A DNA stretch of 64,000 bases, taken from contig NZ_CP133777.1 in NCBI RefSeq assembly GCF_034347385.1, positions 2,046,001 to 2,110,000 of the forward strand, read 5' to 3'. Positions 52,566-62,600 of the stretch are shown piece after piece (within the stretch, counting starts at the first letter, position 1; each line of letters starts with the position of its first letter). Made by a program: the position numbers and the translations under genes. The notes below the pieces were generated by a model. It was not told the DNA's origin and ran no database searches. It saw only the letters and a program-made list of their open reading frames with translations. The stretch comes from Actimicrobium sp. CCC2.4 (GTDB taxonomy: Bacteria > Pseudomonadota > Gammaproteobacteria > Burkholderiales > Burkholderiaceae_D).

Positions 52566-52871
52566 GTGTAGCGACTCGCATTTGATATCATTTGCAGGTA
52601 ATTCAAATTTTAATCGCAGTCGATTGCGTATTTACTAGATTCGAAACACAAACTTCTATATGTTCTGGTAGCAGCAGCGCATTGCTGCGCTACCCAACCA
52701 GTTACTCATTTAAGAAGGAATCCTTACGGTATCCCTGGCTTGAAATTACCGCTAGACGCAGATAATTCTGATCTAAAAAGACGTTAAATGCAGGTCGATG
52801 TGTCTTGAAACGCAGGCCATAACAAGTAAAGGATTAGCGTGGTATAGGCGGATTATCTACAAGGTTTCAAC
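52566..52871. other. Intergenic region with repeat fragments
   Basis: About 300 bp. 52712-52735 (CTCATTTAAGAAGGAATCCT and following) matches 13553-13575. CTACCCAACCAGTTA at 52693-52707 matches 6246-6260 with one mismatch. 52750-52830 has AGATAATTCTGATC and AAATGCAGGTC units of the CTGCATT repeat family. No gene. Confidence 0.45.
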
Positions 52872-53864
52872 TCAATTACCAAATGTTGGAAGATCATTGA
52901 AATGCAATAGATGAACTCCAAGTGCATTCGCAAGTTGTTTGGCCGAGGATGTGTAGGTGTTATTTGAGATTACAGCCGCTTTGTCAGCCTGTTCAAAAAT
53001 TTTACCTGCAATAATTTCTTGAACGGCAGAATTACCAACCGGTTGACTATATTTTTTACATTGAAAAACTGCTTTAATGTCTCCTTTTAATCCGATTAAG
53101 TCAATCCCTTGATCGCCAGAAGATTTTGTTACTTGCATTTTCCATCCCGCAACCCTTAGAATTTCAGCACAAAAATGCTCAAATTGAATTGGATCAAGGT
53201 CCTCTACTTTTATACTTCTAAAATCTTTCTCATTGTGAACTGACAAACTATAACATTTAATAAAATTATCAATATTTTTGTACAGATCAACTTCAACCTT
53301 TTTTTTGTATGATGCTATTTCATTTTTAGTTTTAGCTCTGATGACATTATCTTGCTGATCTTCAGAATATTTCAAAAATTCAATTACTAATATATTTTCA
53401 CATAAAACAGAACGAATGAAAGTATTGATCTCTTTTATCCATTTAGTATTATCTTCAGTGCCATAACAATTTGTATATACAGTCTGTGATCGTCTCAGTG
53501 CTAGCGTTGCTAAATAAGGATTTATAATGTTGTGTAACGAAATATAAAATTCTTTCTTATAATTTTCGTATAAGCTAAATTTTATTTCATTATCATTTTT
53601 TATTTCCTCTATTTTATTATTAATAAATAAACTTTTCTCAGAATCAAAATCTGCTTTTAGTTCCTCCCAACGTTGTTTACCATAAAACGCACACCTTTCA
53701 CGCTCGATTCGTCTTTCTTCATCAGTGTGCATTTCATTTGATTTCAAAGGAATAAATTCTTTATATGCATTTTTAGTTTTAATTATTCGTTCTTTATTTT
53801 TTTCAGGACATGCCACGAATAACTTGCTAGCAAATAGTTCTATTTCTTTTTCAGTATTATCCAT
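52872..53864 (-). CDS. Mrr-like restriction endonuclease
   Basis: 330 residues, strongly AT-rich codons, unlike the catabolic genes. The N-terminal ~215 residues are a Lys/Glu-rich helical region of unknown role. The C-terminal Mrr_cat domain is complete: LDPIQFEHFCAEILRVAGW, SSGDQGIDLIG, KAVFQCKKYSQPVGNSAVQEIIAGK, VISNNTYTSSAKQLANALGVHLL, with catalytic Asp, Gln and Lys (D-x21-QxK). Mrr-type enzymes cut modified DNA. Single gene on the minus strand; sign of horizontal transfer. Confidence 0.88.
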   Translation of the reverse strand: MDNTEKEIELFASKLFVACPEKNKERIIKTKNAYKEFIPLKSNEMHTDEERRIERERCAFYGKQRWEELKADFDSEKSLFINNKIEEIKNDNEIKFSLYENYKKEFYISLHNIINPYLATLALRRSQTVYTNCYGTEDNTKWIKEINTFIRSVLCENILVIEFLKYSEDQQDNVIRAKTKNEIASYKKKVEVDLYKNIDNFIKCYSLSVHNEKDFRSIKVEDLDPIQFEHFCAEILRVAGWKMQVTKSSGDQGIDLIGLKGDIKAVFQCKKYSQPVGNSAVQEIIAGKIFEQADKAAVISNNTYTSSAKQLANALGVHLLHFNDLPTFGN

Positions 53865-54050
53865 TTTTTCTCAACTAGAGTGTTTTAGTTATTAACTAAA
53901 CATTTTTAAAAACAATAGAATATTTGGATTAATAGTGAACAACGGAAGTACTGATTTAATCGACTTTTTAACATCAAGTGCAAGGTAATGCATTGATTTC
54001 TATGCCACACAAATTCAGGAAAATATTAAATCAGCGGCTCCCAAGACAAT

Positions 54051-54387
54051 TGTCATTTTCAGAAGACGACTGCACGTAACGTCAGGAGCCGGATGCACTC
54101 GTTGCTCACAGGGCGACGTATATAGCGGCCTTGCCGATGAGGATCCGTGCAGCGGCCTCGCGAACGTTCAGACGCCTGGCAGATCGCATTATGGCAACTT
54201 GCCGGTTTATTGCCAGAATTTTCGGAGGTTCCTGCTTTATTCGCCGCGCCGTGTGTGTGACTTCTGAGTACTTTCAGCCTCTCGCGGCATTTTGTGCATA
54301 GGACTTCTGACACGTCATATTCAGGAGGCGGAAGCATTCATGGTGGCCAGCTCAATGATCTGGTGCAGTCGTCTTCTGAAAATGACA
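54051..54387. mobile_element. Tn3-type miniature element (337 bp, 25-bp perfect terminal inverted repeats)
   Basis: The first 25 bases (TGTCATTTTCAGAAGACGAC then TGCAC) recur as an exact reverse complement ending at 54387. This terminal sequence resembles those of the ISSod9-like Tn3-family miniature elements known to mobilise integrons (from memory). The interior has no confident gene. No 5-bp target duplication is evident. Confidence 0.8.
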
Positions 54388-54773
54388 TGTTCAGATAGAT
54401 TATTTTTAGTAGTTTAATGTACGTAGAATTTTATATCAGTTGATGAACATTTTTAAGGTGTCTATTGCTTGTTTTTAAAGCCTGTTTTGGAATGTTCAAC
54501 AAACACTCGTTTGATGAACGTTGTTCATGGTGAATTACATACAGGTTTTTATTTGCGTGATTGTCACGGTGACGGAATTTTCGGCGGTTCCGGCGTCGAC
54601 TCCTAATTTAGCAAGCTAATTGGTAGATGAATTCTAGTTACCAGAATGCATCTTGCCGCGGTAATATTGTGCTTTGTTTGGATTGCCACATTAACCAACC
54701 CGCGTGTAGTATGATCAGAAATTAGGTTGATATTGTTATTAATCACTTCTCGCAAAGTTGTGCACGCATTGTC
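54388..54773. other. AT-rich gap with one element-D-like end
   Basis: 385 bp with no supported gene. 54571-54596 (GGAATTTTCGGCGGTTCCGG) matches the end of miniature element D (7449-7470) and 33876-33902. Otherwise nothing recognisable. Confidence 0.4.
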
Positions 54774-55004
54774 ATGAAACGAAATTCCCCGACCGATATT
54801 GGAAGTCTTGACGATTTGAGTCGACTTGGTGAGGTCATTGTTGACAAGCGGCTCGGCAAGCGCGCGATAGCGAAAAAAAGCCGCCGAAATCGCCATTATG
54901 AAAATCAGTTCATACGCAATGCGTTGACACGATTTCCTGACGCAATACATTCGACAGAAGATGAGGCAACGTTGTCTGCCGAAGACTTGATGCATTCACC
55001 TTGA
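54774..55004 (+). CDS. Small basic protein of unknown function
   Basis: 76 residues: LDDLSRLGEVIVDKRLGKRAIAKKSRRNRHYENQFIRNALTRF is predicted helical and Lys/Arg-rich, with an acidic tail. No family recognised. It may bind nucleic acid. Located beside a long inverted repeat at 55137; ribosome site not clear. Confidence 0.4.
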   Translation: MKRNSPTDIGSLDDLSRLGEVIVDKRLGKRAIAKKSRRNRHYENQFIRNALTRFPDAIHSTEDEATLSAEDLMHSP

Positions 55005-55136
55005 ATACAGCGGGATGGCGTATCGACAGCCCACCCCATCGTTAGCAACAGTCGCAATACAAGTCGCGCTCGGCATAACGACCATAATTTATGTATTCAC
55101 AAAGCCCGATTTCGTCTGAAAATTGCATATCGCCCC

Positions 55137-55375
55137 CTACATGCAGCGGCTCGCGTTTCAAATCGACCGTGCTCGCACTCGATGCCGATTTCGGCTCGAA
55201 TTAACTGCAAATGAAAATCCGGCCGTGCTCACATTACTTGCAATTGAGCTTGCATTTATCCGTGTTGGTTCGCATTCCATTTTCGCGTGATCGCGCTAAC
55301 TGCAAATGAAATGTTGGCATCAAGTTATTTAAAATAAAACCGAAACTTTGAAGTTCGCGGTCGGCTTTCTATTCA
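55137..55375 (+). repeat. Long inverted repeat, left arm (~235 bp)
   Basis: Aligns with the reverse complement of 57620-57866 over its whole length at high identity. Shared blocks include GCTCGCGTTTCAA, CGACCGTGCTCGCA, TTAACTGCAAATG, GCATTTATCCGTGT, GCATTCCATTTTCG, GAAATGTTGGCATC and CGAAACTTTGAAGTT. It encloses the small gene at 55390 and the IS1182 element. Parts recur at 48060-48110. Confidence 0.75.
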
Positions 55376-55389
55376 ATCCGGACATTCGT

Positions 55390-55620
55390 CTAGATATTTG
55401 TTCTGTAAGGATCAACCCCAGCGGCTTGCAAGCGCCTTTGTAAAGAAAAAAGAACCCGTTCTGCGGCGATAGGCCCGGTCATCGCTAAATCAGCTTCTTT
55501 TTGAGAGATTTCGTCCAATCGAGGCATCACCATGTGAGCGCCAACATCGTAACGCACAAAGAACCGGGACTCTTCCTCGAAGATTTCAATGCCGTGTTGG
55601 TCGTAAATCTTTGTGAGCAT
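55390..55620 (-). CDS. Uncharacterised 76-residue protein
   Basis: MLTKIYDQHGIEIFEEESRFFVRYDVGAHMVMPRLDEISQKEADLAMTGPIAAERVLFSLQRRLQAAGVDPYRTNI. No family recognised, but the composition is that of a real small soluble protein. Located between the left arm of the long inverted repeat and the IS1182 element, so it may be a cargo gene of the repeat-bounded segment. Confidence 0.5.
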   Translation of the reverse strand: MLTKIYDQHGIEIFEEESRFFVRYDVGAHMVMPRLDEISQKEADLAMTGPIAAERVLFSLQRRLQAAGVDPYRTNI

Positions 55621-55671
55621 TGCTTCGAGCCGATGAGTTGATTAAGGGCGATCCCATGACTGCTTCTGGCC

Positions 55672-57354
55672 CAGGCTGTGTAAAAACGCAATCCTGTTTC
55701 CACAATGGCGGATTCGGGCCGCCAAGCTACGTTTGAAGGGCTAAAACGCGTTTTACTGCGCCATATCGGTTGATTGGACTTTTCCTTCGAAATGCCACAG
55801 TAATCGGCAAAAGCGCCACTTTTAAGCCTCGTAAATGGATTAAAGCCTTGATGGCCTTTATCATATCCGCGATGCCGAGGATAGCGATCAGTCGCTTGAG
55901 GTTATAGGCGAGGATATGAAGGCTCATCTCGGTCTTTACGCGCTCCAAACCCTTGCACAGGAAATGTGTCGCCCCCATGCAGGCTTTGATGGTGCCGTAG
56001 GGATGCTCAACCGTACAACGTCGAATACGCATAGCCTCCGGCATTTGCTCAAGACGTGCTTGCATGTTCTCAAGCTCGTCCTGACGCTCCCATCGGGTCA
56101 CGCGCCGCTGCGGACTCGGCGTGTACTTTTCTTTCAGCGGGCACGCCTTGCAATTCGAGCTCCAATATCGATGATTAGTCATCCCTTTTTCGACGGTCAC
56201 AAAGCGCCAAATGAGGGATTGGCCTGCTGGGCACCGATATTCATTCTTCTGCGGATCGTAGACAAAGTCGGCCTTGTCGAATCGCCCGTCAGCTTTGGCG
56301 TTTGAGGTTTTCGTCGGAGGCACCAAGGTGGAGATGCCGGCATCATGGCACGCTAATATTTCCTTGCCGTTGAAGTAGCCTCGGTCGGCAAGCACCGTCA
56401 GATCTGTGGTGCCAACTGCGATGCGTGCTTTCTTGGCCATTGCGGATAATTGATCACGGTCGCTGCCGCTGTTGGTCACCTCGTGCTCGACGATGAAATG
56501 ATGCTTTGCATCGACGGCGGTTTGCACGTTGTAGCCGACGATGCCGCTGCCGCGTGTCATCATGGATCGGGCATCGAGATCTGTCAGCGAAATCTGTGTT
56601 TCGCCAGTTTCTACAAGCTTCGCTTCAATTTCCTTGAGCGAGGCCAACTGCAATTTCAATGCCGCTATTTTCTCTTCCAGCCCCACGCGTTTCGGTTTTG
56701 CGGTGCCGGGCTCCTGTCTGTCGGCGCTGTCGAGCTCGGCCAGGTAACGACCGATGCTCGCTTCGATCTCTTCCATCCGTCGCTTGAGTTTCGCGTCGGT
56801 GAAATTGCGATCGCTGCTGTTCACCGCTTTGAATTTGCTGCCGTCGATAGCGACGACTGCATCCGAAAATAGGTCGAGCTGCTGGCACAAAACTACGAAC
56901 TGACGGCATACATTGCGGATCGATTTACCGTTGTCTTTTCGGAAGGTTGCGATCGTCTTGAAGTCCGGTTTTAGGCGCCCCGTCAACCACATCAATTCGA
57001 CGTTCCGCTGAGCTTCGCGCTCCAGGCGCCGGCTCGACTGAATTCGATTGAGGTAGCCATAAATGTACAGCTTGAGAAGTACACTTGGATAATAAGCGGG
57101 CCGGCCCGTTGCCGCCGGCTGCACGCGCTCGAATCCAAGGCTGGCAAGGTCAAGCTGATCAACAAATACATCGACCACCCGGACTTGGTTGTCTTCGTCG
57201 ACATAGTCGTCCAGTAGCTCTGGGAGCATAGTGGACTGGCCGCGGTCTGCACCTTCGATAAAGCGCTTCATTTCGCACACCAAGTGTTGAGATGCTGGCT
57301 TAACGTTTTCCGGTCAGGTTTCGTTTTCATCGGCTTACGTTTTTACACAGCCTG
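55672..57354 (-). mobile_element. IS1182-family insertion sequence (~1.68 kb)
   Basis: Ends are perfect 17-bp inverted repeats CAGGCTGTGTAAAAACG (55672-55688) and its complement (57338-57354). One transposase gene on the minus strand. It sits between the two arms of the long inverted repeat (55137 and 57620). The exact target duplication is not clear because CAG/CTG at the very ends may be duplicated target or part of the repeat. Confidence 0.9.
55727..57271 (-). CDS. IS1182-family transposase
   Basis: About 514 residues from the ATG at 57271 (MKRFIEGADRGQSTMLPELLDDYV). N-terminal DUF772-type region (GRPAYYPSVLLKLYIYGYLNRIQSSRRLEREAQRNVELMWL). DDE residues in VVAIDGSKFKAVNS, TVLADRGYFNG and RRCTVEHPYGTIKACMG. 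A Cys-rich stretch (CKACPLKEKY) is typical. The frame is intact. Confidence 0.94.
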   Translation of the reverse strand: MKRFIEGADRGQSTMLPELLDDYVDEDNQVRVVDVFVDQLDLASLGFERVQPAATGRPAYYPSVLLKLYIYGYLNRIQSSRRLEREAQRNVELMWLTGRLKPDFKTIATFRKDNGKSIRNVCRQFVVLCQQLDLFSDAVVAIDGSKFKAVNSSDRNFTDAKLKRRMEEIEASIGRYLAELDSADRQEPGTAKPKRVGLEEKIAALKLQLASLKEIEAKLVETGETQISLTDLDARSMMTRGSGIVGYNVQTAVDAKHHFIVEHEVTNSGSDRDQLSAMAKKARIAVGTTDLTVLADRGYFNGKEILACHDAGISTLVPPTKTSNAKADGRFDKADFVYDPQKNEYRCPAGQSLIWRFVTVEKGMTNHRYWSSNCKACPLKEKYTPSPQRRVTRWERQDELENMQARLEQMPEAMRIRRCTVEHPYGTIKACMGATHFLCKGLERVKTEMSLHILAYNLKRLIAILGIADMIKAIKALIHLRGLKVALLPITVAFRRKSPINRYGAVKRVLALQT

Positions 57355-57619
57355 AACCGAAACCGGCCACTAAGAAACTAAGGTTCTCACAGCCCCGCGA
57401 ATTTATGGTTGCTAGGTTAGTCGCAACTATTCCTGGTTCGCTGCGATTGAATGCAGGTTCATTCGCAGTTATCTCTTGTTTGAGGGGGCCGTCAGTCGCA
57501 GTTAATTCTGGTCGAAAAAACCGCTGAATGCAGGTCCGAGCGTTATTCAATGCAGGTCGCAATAGCTAAGGCACGCCTCTCATCTCAAATATTAAGCGTC
57601 CACTTTTGACGAATTTGAC
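57355..57619. repeat. CTGCATT/GCAGTTA repeat cluster
   Basis: Contains several spaced units such as GATTGAATGCAGGTTC, CGCAGTTATCTC, CGCAGTTAATTCTGGTC, CTGAATGCAGGTCC and AATGCAGGTCGC. One stretch matches 987-1028 in reverse orientation. Probably part of the mobile segment bounded by the long inverted repeats. No gene. Confidence 0.5.
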
Positions 57620-57866
57620 AGGCTGGTTTTCGCCGATAGCTGACCGCCAACTTCAAAGTTTCGATTCCATTTTAAATGGCTCGATGCCAACATTTCGTTT
57701 GCAGTGAGCGTGAGCACACGAAAATGGAATGCCAGCCGACACGGATAAATGCAAGCCCAATTGCAGATAATGTGAGCACGGTCGGATTCAGATTTGCAGT
57801 TAATTTGAGCCGAAAAACGCTTCGAATGCGAGCACGGTCGACTTGAAACGCGAGTCGCTACATCTA
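57620..57866 (-). repeat. Long inverted repeat, right arm (~245 bp)
   Basis: Reverse complement of 55137-55375 with scattered mismatches. Includes ACTTGAAACGCGAGTCGCTA at the outer end (57841-57860). Upstream of the decayed zeta module. Confidence 0.75.
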
Positions 57867-57900
57867 TTGGACTACACTTGATAGTTGAAGGGATACCATC

Positions 57901-58143
57901 ATGAAACTCAAAATCCGCAGCAGCTCGCACAGGTTCAGTTCCCCGACCGTGTTGAGGGGCGACGCGCCGTTTCTCGGCGCCACCGTTCAGGAATGGGACA
58001 AGGCGATCACCGGCAATATGGACAAGACCCTTGCCCAGGTCAAGCAGCGCGCAATGGGCAACGGACCCAAGCGCGATGTTTCCAAGGCCACTACGTTCGA
58101 CTTGGCGAGCTTCGCCGGCAAGCGCATGGCCAACGCCAAATAA
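57901..58143 (+). CDS. Putative antitoxin of a zeta-toxin module
   Basis: 80 residues: MKLKIRSSSHRFSSPTVLRGDAPFLGATVQEWDKAITGNMDKTLAQVKQRAMGNGPKRDVSKATTFDLASFAGKRM. Located 48 bp before a zeta-type kinase remnant. This resembles the small proteins paired with such toxins in Proteobacteria. GAAGG precedes the ATG. Function rests mainly on the neighbour. Confidence 0.6.
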   Translation: MKLKIRSSSHRFSSPTVLRGDAPFLGATVQEWDKAITGNMDKTLAQVKQRAMGNGPKRDVSKATTFDLASFAGKRMANAK

Positions 58144-58191
58144 TTTTCCTTCTCCTTACTTGAAAACGCGGCACCGACCTCGTTTTTTCAT

Positions 58192-58473
58192 ATGTCCGAT
58201 GGGAAAAAAGACAACGCGCTCGATCTGCATGTAGTGGTGTTCGCTGGCCCGAAGGGGTCCGGGAAGACCTCGCTAATCGACAATATCAAACAGACAGACC
58301 TGGCGACCGTCCAGAGAGGCTAGCCTCTTCCGGCCTACTTCATTAACCCCGACCAGGTGGCAAAGGATGTGCAGGGCGACTTTCCCGACCAGTACGCCAA
58401 GGATGGGGCCGCGCAGAGCGCCGCCATGCACATCCGGGCCGGCCTGCATTCAATCGTCGCGAACCGACAATAA
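58192..58473 (+). pseudogene. Zeta toxin (UDP-N-acetylglucosamine kinase type) remnant
   Basis: Frame from the ATG at 58192: LHVVVFAGPKGSGKTSLIDNI (Walker A), then a TAG at 58321 where a Gln is expected, then PLPAYFINPDQVAKDV and MHIRAGLHSIVANR, then stop. Normal zeta toxins are about twice as long and include further substrate residues, so both an internal stop and 3' loss inactivate it. Confidence 0.8.
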
Positions 58474-58562
58474 GAGCAACTGAAATATATTAAAAACCCA
58501 TTGAAAGCCACCGTTCCTGGAATAAGTTTGTTGGGTGATGAAAAAATATTGCACCGAGCTTC

Positions 58563-58856
58563 TTATGTCTTAGACTGCGAGCCAAGCCACTCGCGCATTG
58601 CCTCATTTACACGAGTCTGCCATCCGTGCCCGCTAGCCTTCAACGCCGCTAGCACGTCCTGGTCAAACCGGATCGTTGTCGGCACCTTGGGCGCAACCTT
58701 CAAACTACCGACTGGACGACCACGCCGCCGCACCTCGATTTATTCCGGCGTTGTTTTTTGCCCCTCGCCTCGTAGTCCTTCATCAATGCCACGCAGCAAA
58801 GCCGCCTCGAATTCGACCATTTCCTGGTCGATCGCCACTTTATTTTGTTTCGTCAT
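58563..58856 (-). pseudogene. Antitoxin gene (BrnA-like/CopG) with internal stop
   Basis: From the ATG at 58856: MTKQNKVAIDQEMVEFEAALLRGIDEGLRGEGQKTTPE, then TAA, then IEVRRRGRPVGSLKVAPKVPTTIRFDQDVLAALKASGHGWQTRVNEAMREWLGSQSK. The second part is the ribbon-helix-helix of the family; the TAA sits where CAA is expected. It overlaps the toxin gene end, as usual in this toxin-first module. Confidence 0.78.
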
Positions 58857-59157
58857 TAAATTTCTCCTTCACCTTCAGTAAAAACTCTGGCTGCAGATTG
58901 TCGAATGGCACCTTTGCGGATACCAGCAATAATACGATCCCACCGCTCAAGAGTTGCGTGAAGTAAATCAGCCTGATCCCGCCGCGCTTGCCCATTCCCT
59001 GACGGGACCAGCGCACCTTGCGAAGAGTGTCAATTCCGGGGATGACATCACCAGCCAACGGATTCGCTGCGATCTAGAGAATAAACGCGATGCGCTCGGC
59101 ATCGTCCCAAAACTTGGAGGCCCACTCGATAAAATCAGATATTTCGATGTCCGTGAT
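58840..59157 (-). pseudogene. RelE-type toxin gene with internal stop
   Basis: Frame reads TDIEISDFIEWASKFWDDAERIAFIL, TAG (59077-59075), IAANPLAGDVIPGIDTLRKVRWSRQGMGKRGGIRLIYFTQLLSGGIVLLLVSAKVPFDNLQPEFLLKVKEKF. The GKRGGIRLIYF core is characteristic. The stop replaces a usual Trp codon, and the start position reads ATC instead of ATG. Both partners of this module are therefore dead. Confidence 0.78.
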
Positions 59158-59255
59158 TGAGCTAGGTGAACGAGTACTGAAGATCTAGAGGTTGACCGCA
59201 TTCGGTGCGGCCGAATGTTGAGTGCGTCTTACAAATTAACGAACACGGTATTTTT

Positions 59256-59332
59256 CATGGCATCATGTCGTAGATCCTTCTACAAGGGCATGATTTAATT
59301 GGAGTATTCCGTCTTGTTAACATCTGAGTGGG
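59256..59332 (+). repeat. ~76-bp direct repeat, left copy
   Basis: From CATGGCATCATGTCGTAGAT to GTATTCCGTCTTGTTAACAT and a few bases on. It matches 63697-63772 in the same orientation with about one mismatch in four in the first half and nearly none in the second. Contains a GTAGA..TCTAC dyad. Flanks the GGDEF/EAL gene. Confidence 0.7.
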
Positions 59333-59660
59333 AGTAAGCACTCTGCAGGGAGTTCTTTTGTCCACTCCCTGCCAGATCCTCTTGACCCCTGATTCGCGGT
59401 AGTTTTTTTGCCAGGAAGCCACCCGGTAAGCCAAGCTCGCGCAGTATGTCGTCGAGTTGTGGCATTGCCGGTCGCACCTTTTCAGACCTGCATACGTGCA
59501 TTGATCAGAATCCCGACTATCCAGCGGGCCGGTGCCAGTCACGCCAAAACGTGCTCAAGAGACGAATCACCAACATGGGACTAAATTCCAGCCCGCTTCG
59601 CGCTCTCCACGACATGTTGCTGTGAGACACTCGGTCCATTCCATTGAACGAGGCCGCCTT

Positions 59661-62600
59661 ATGTTGACCGCACCGATGCCATTAAACGAACTTGAGCGCT
59701 TGCGGGCGCTAGAGCGGCTCGACGTTCTCGACTCCGCGCCCGAGCGCGAGTTCGACGCCCTGGTGGCAGCCGCTGCCTTGGTGTGTGGCGTCCCGATCTC
59801 GCTGGTCAGCCTGATCGACCACGACCGGCAATGGTTTAAGGCCAATGTGGGCCTGCCCGATGTGACCGAGACGCCACGAGACGTGGCGTTCTGTGCCCAC
59901 GCGATCCTAGATGATGGCATCTTCGAAGTACCCGATACCTTGGCCGACCCGCGCTTTGCCGACAACCCGCTGGTGGCCACGGCACCCGACATCCGTTTCT
60001 ACGCCGGCGCCACGCTGCGCTTGAGCGACGGTGCTCACGTCGGCACACTGTGCGTGATCGACCGTGTGCCCCGCCAGCTCAGCGAGCAACAGCGCGAGGC
60101 GCTACGCCTGCTGTCGATTGCTGCTGTCCAGGCGCTGGAATCACGTCGCATGGCACGGGCTTTCGCGGCCAGTGAAACTCGTTTTCGCACACTCAGCGAG
60201 TCATCGCCGTTAGGCGTGTTCGCCACCGACGCGGCCGGTGCCTGCACCTACACTAACGCGCGCTGGCAAGCCATTTACGGTCTGAGCGAGGCCGAGGCCC
60301 TGGGCGACGGCTGGAGCCACTCGCTGCATCCCGACGACAAGACCGCTGTCTTCGCCCACTGGCAGCACTCAGCAGAGCTTAAGCAAGAATTCGACATGGA
60401 GTTCCGGATCTGCCGCCACGATGGCACGGTTCGTCATGTGCGCTCTGTTGCGCGTGCCTTGCTGGATGGCGATGACGGGGTCACCGGCTACGTGGGTTCG
60501 GTGGAGGACACCACCGAGCGCTTGCAGTCGCGCCGGGCACTCGACGAAGAACGCGAGCGCCAGGCAGCGATCATTCAGGGCACCGGCGCCGGCACCTGGG
60601 AATGGAACGTTCAGACCGGCGAGACGCGCTTCAATGACCGCTGGGCCGAGATTGTCGGGGCTACCCTGGATGAGCTCTCTCCCACCACGGTCCAGACTTG
60701 GGCCGATCTGGCCCACCCGGATGACATGGAGCGATCCAATGCGCTGCTTCAGGCTCACTTTACGGGCCAGACGCCGTACTACGAATGCGAAGCGCGCATG
60801 CGCCACCGCGGCGGCCACTGGGTCTGGGTGCTCGCCCGCGGCAAGGTGCTGACTCGCAACGCCGAGGGCCAGCCCGAGTGGATGTTCGGCACCCACCTGG
60901 ACATTACCGTGCGCAAGGTTCAGGAAGACCGGTTGCGCAAGAGCGAGGAATTGCTCAACCGCACCGGCGCTCTGGCCCAGGTCGGGGGGTGGGAGGTGGA
61001 CATTGCCAGTGGCAGCATCCATTGGTCCGAGCAGACCTGTCGCATCCACTGTGTGGAGCCGGGCTACCAGCCCCGGCTGGCCGAGGCAATCAACTTCTAT
61101 GCGCCGGAGGCGCGCCCTATCATCGAGGCGGCCGTAGCGCAGGCCATGGCCGACGGCACGGACTGGGACCTGGAACTACCGTTGATCCAGAAAGGCGATT
61201 GCAGGATCTGGGTGCGTTCGGTCGGCCATGCGGAGTTCGAGGACGAAAAGCCTGTAAGGCTGTTCGGCGCATTCCAAAACATCACCCAGCGCGTCCACGA
61301 TCGCCTGGCTCTAGAGGCCGCTCAACAGCGCGTCACGCTGGCGACTGAAGCCGGTGGCATCGGGGTGTGGGAGCTGAACGTACAAACCGGCGTCCTCACC
61401 TGCGATGCACTGATGTACTCGCTATACGGTCTGTCTGAGGGATTGGGGACGGACGTCTACGAGCTCTGGGCCCGCCACCTTCACCCCGCCGATCGAAGCC
61501 GGGCCGAGCTGGAGTTCAAGTCTTCCTTGAAAAGCGGCGCCGACTTTCGCTCCGAGTTTCGTGTGATCTGGAGCGACGGCTCCGTGCACTTTCTCTGTTC
61601 CGCCGGCAGTTTGATGCGTGACGCCGCGGGCCAGGCGCTGCGCATGGTGGGCGTGAATTGGGATGTGACGCCACTGCGCGAGCTCGCCAACCAGCTAGTC
61701 GAACAACACGAGCTCCTGCGCGTGACTCTGCAGTCGATCGGCGACGCGGTGATCACCACCGACGCGCACAGCCAGGTGACCTGGTTGAACCCGGTGGCCG
61801 AGCACATGACCGGCTGGCTGTCCAGAGAAGCGCTCGGGCGGCCACTGACCCAGGTCTTCCATATCGTCAACGAAGAAACCCGCCTGCCCACTCAGAACCC
61901 TGTCGCCACCTGCCTGGCACAGGGCAAGATCGTGGGCCTGGCCAACCACACGGTGCTTATTTCGCGGAATGGTGACGAGTTCGGCATCGAGGATTCTGCC
62001 GCGCCGATCCGCAACCCTAGTGGCGACGTGCTCGGCGTCGTGCTGGTCTTTCACGACGTAACCGAACAGCGACGCCTGTCCGGCGAGATGAGCTACCGCG
62101 CCACGCACGACGCTCTCACGGGACTGGTCAACCGGGCCGAGTTCGAGACCCGGTTGCGCCGCACGCTGGACAAGGCTCACGAGGAAAGCAGCGAGCATGC
62201 CCTGCTGTACATCGACCTCGACCAGTTCAAGCTCATTAACGACGCCTGCGGACATTCGGTCGGCGACCAGCTTCTACAGCAAGTGGCCAAGCTGCTGCGC
62301 GAAGCCGTGCGTGCGCGCGACACGCTGGCCCGCCTTGGCGGCGACGAATTTGCGGTCATCCTGGAACACTGCCCGTCCGACCAGGCCCAGCGCGTGGCAC
62401 AGCAAATTTGTGACCGCATGGAAGAGTTCAGGTTCGTCCACGACGAGCGCCGTTTCCGGATCGGCACCAGCATCGGCCTGGTGCCGGTGGACAGTCGTTG
62501 GGCCAACACGGCCGCCGCCATGCAAGCGGCAGACATCTCGTGCTACGCCGCCAAGGAGGCCGGCCGCAACCGTGTGCATGCCTGGTTCGACACCGACCAG

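Noticed and set aside
57415-57866. Repeat clusters considered as a CRISPR array
   Set aside because: Units vary in length and spacing, are partly inverted, and no cas genes are present.
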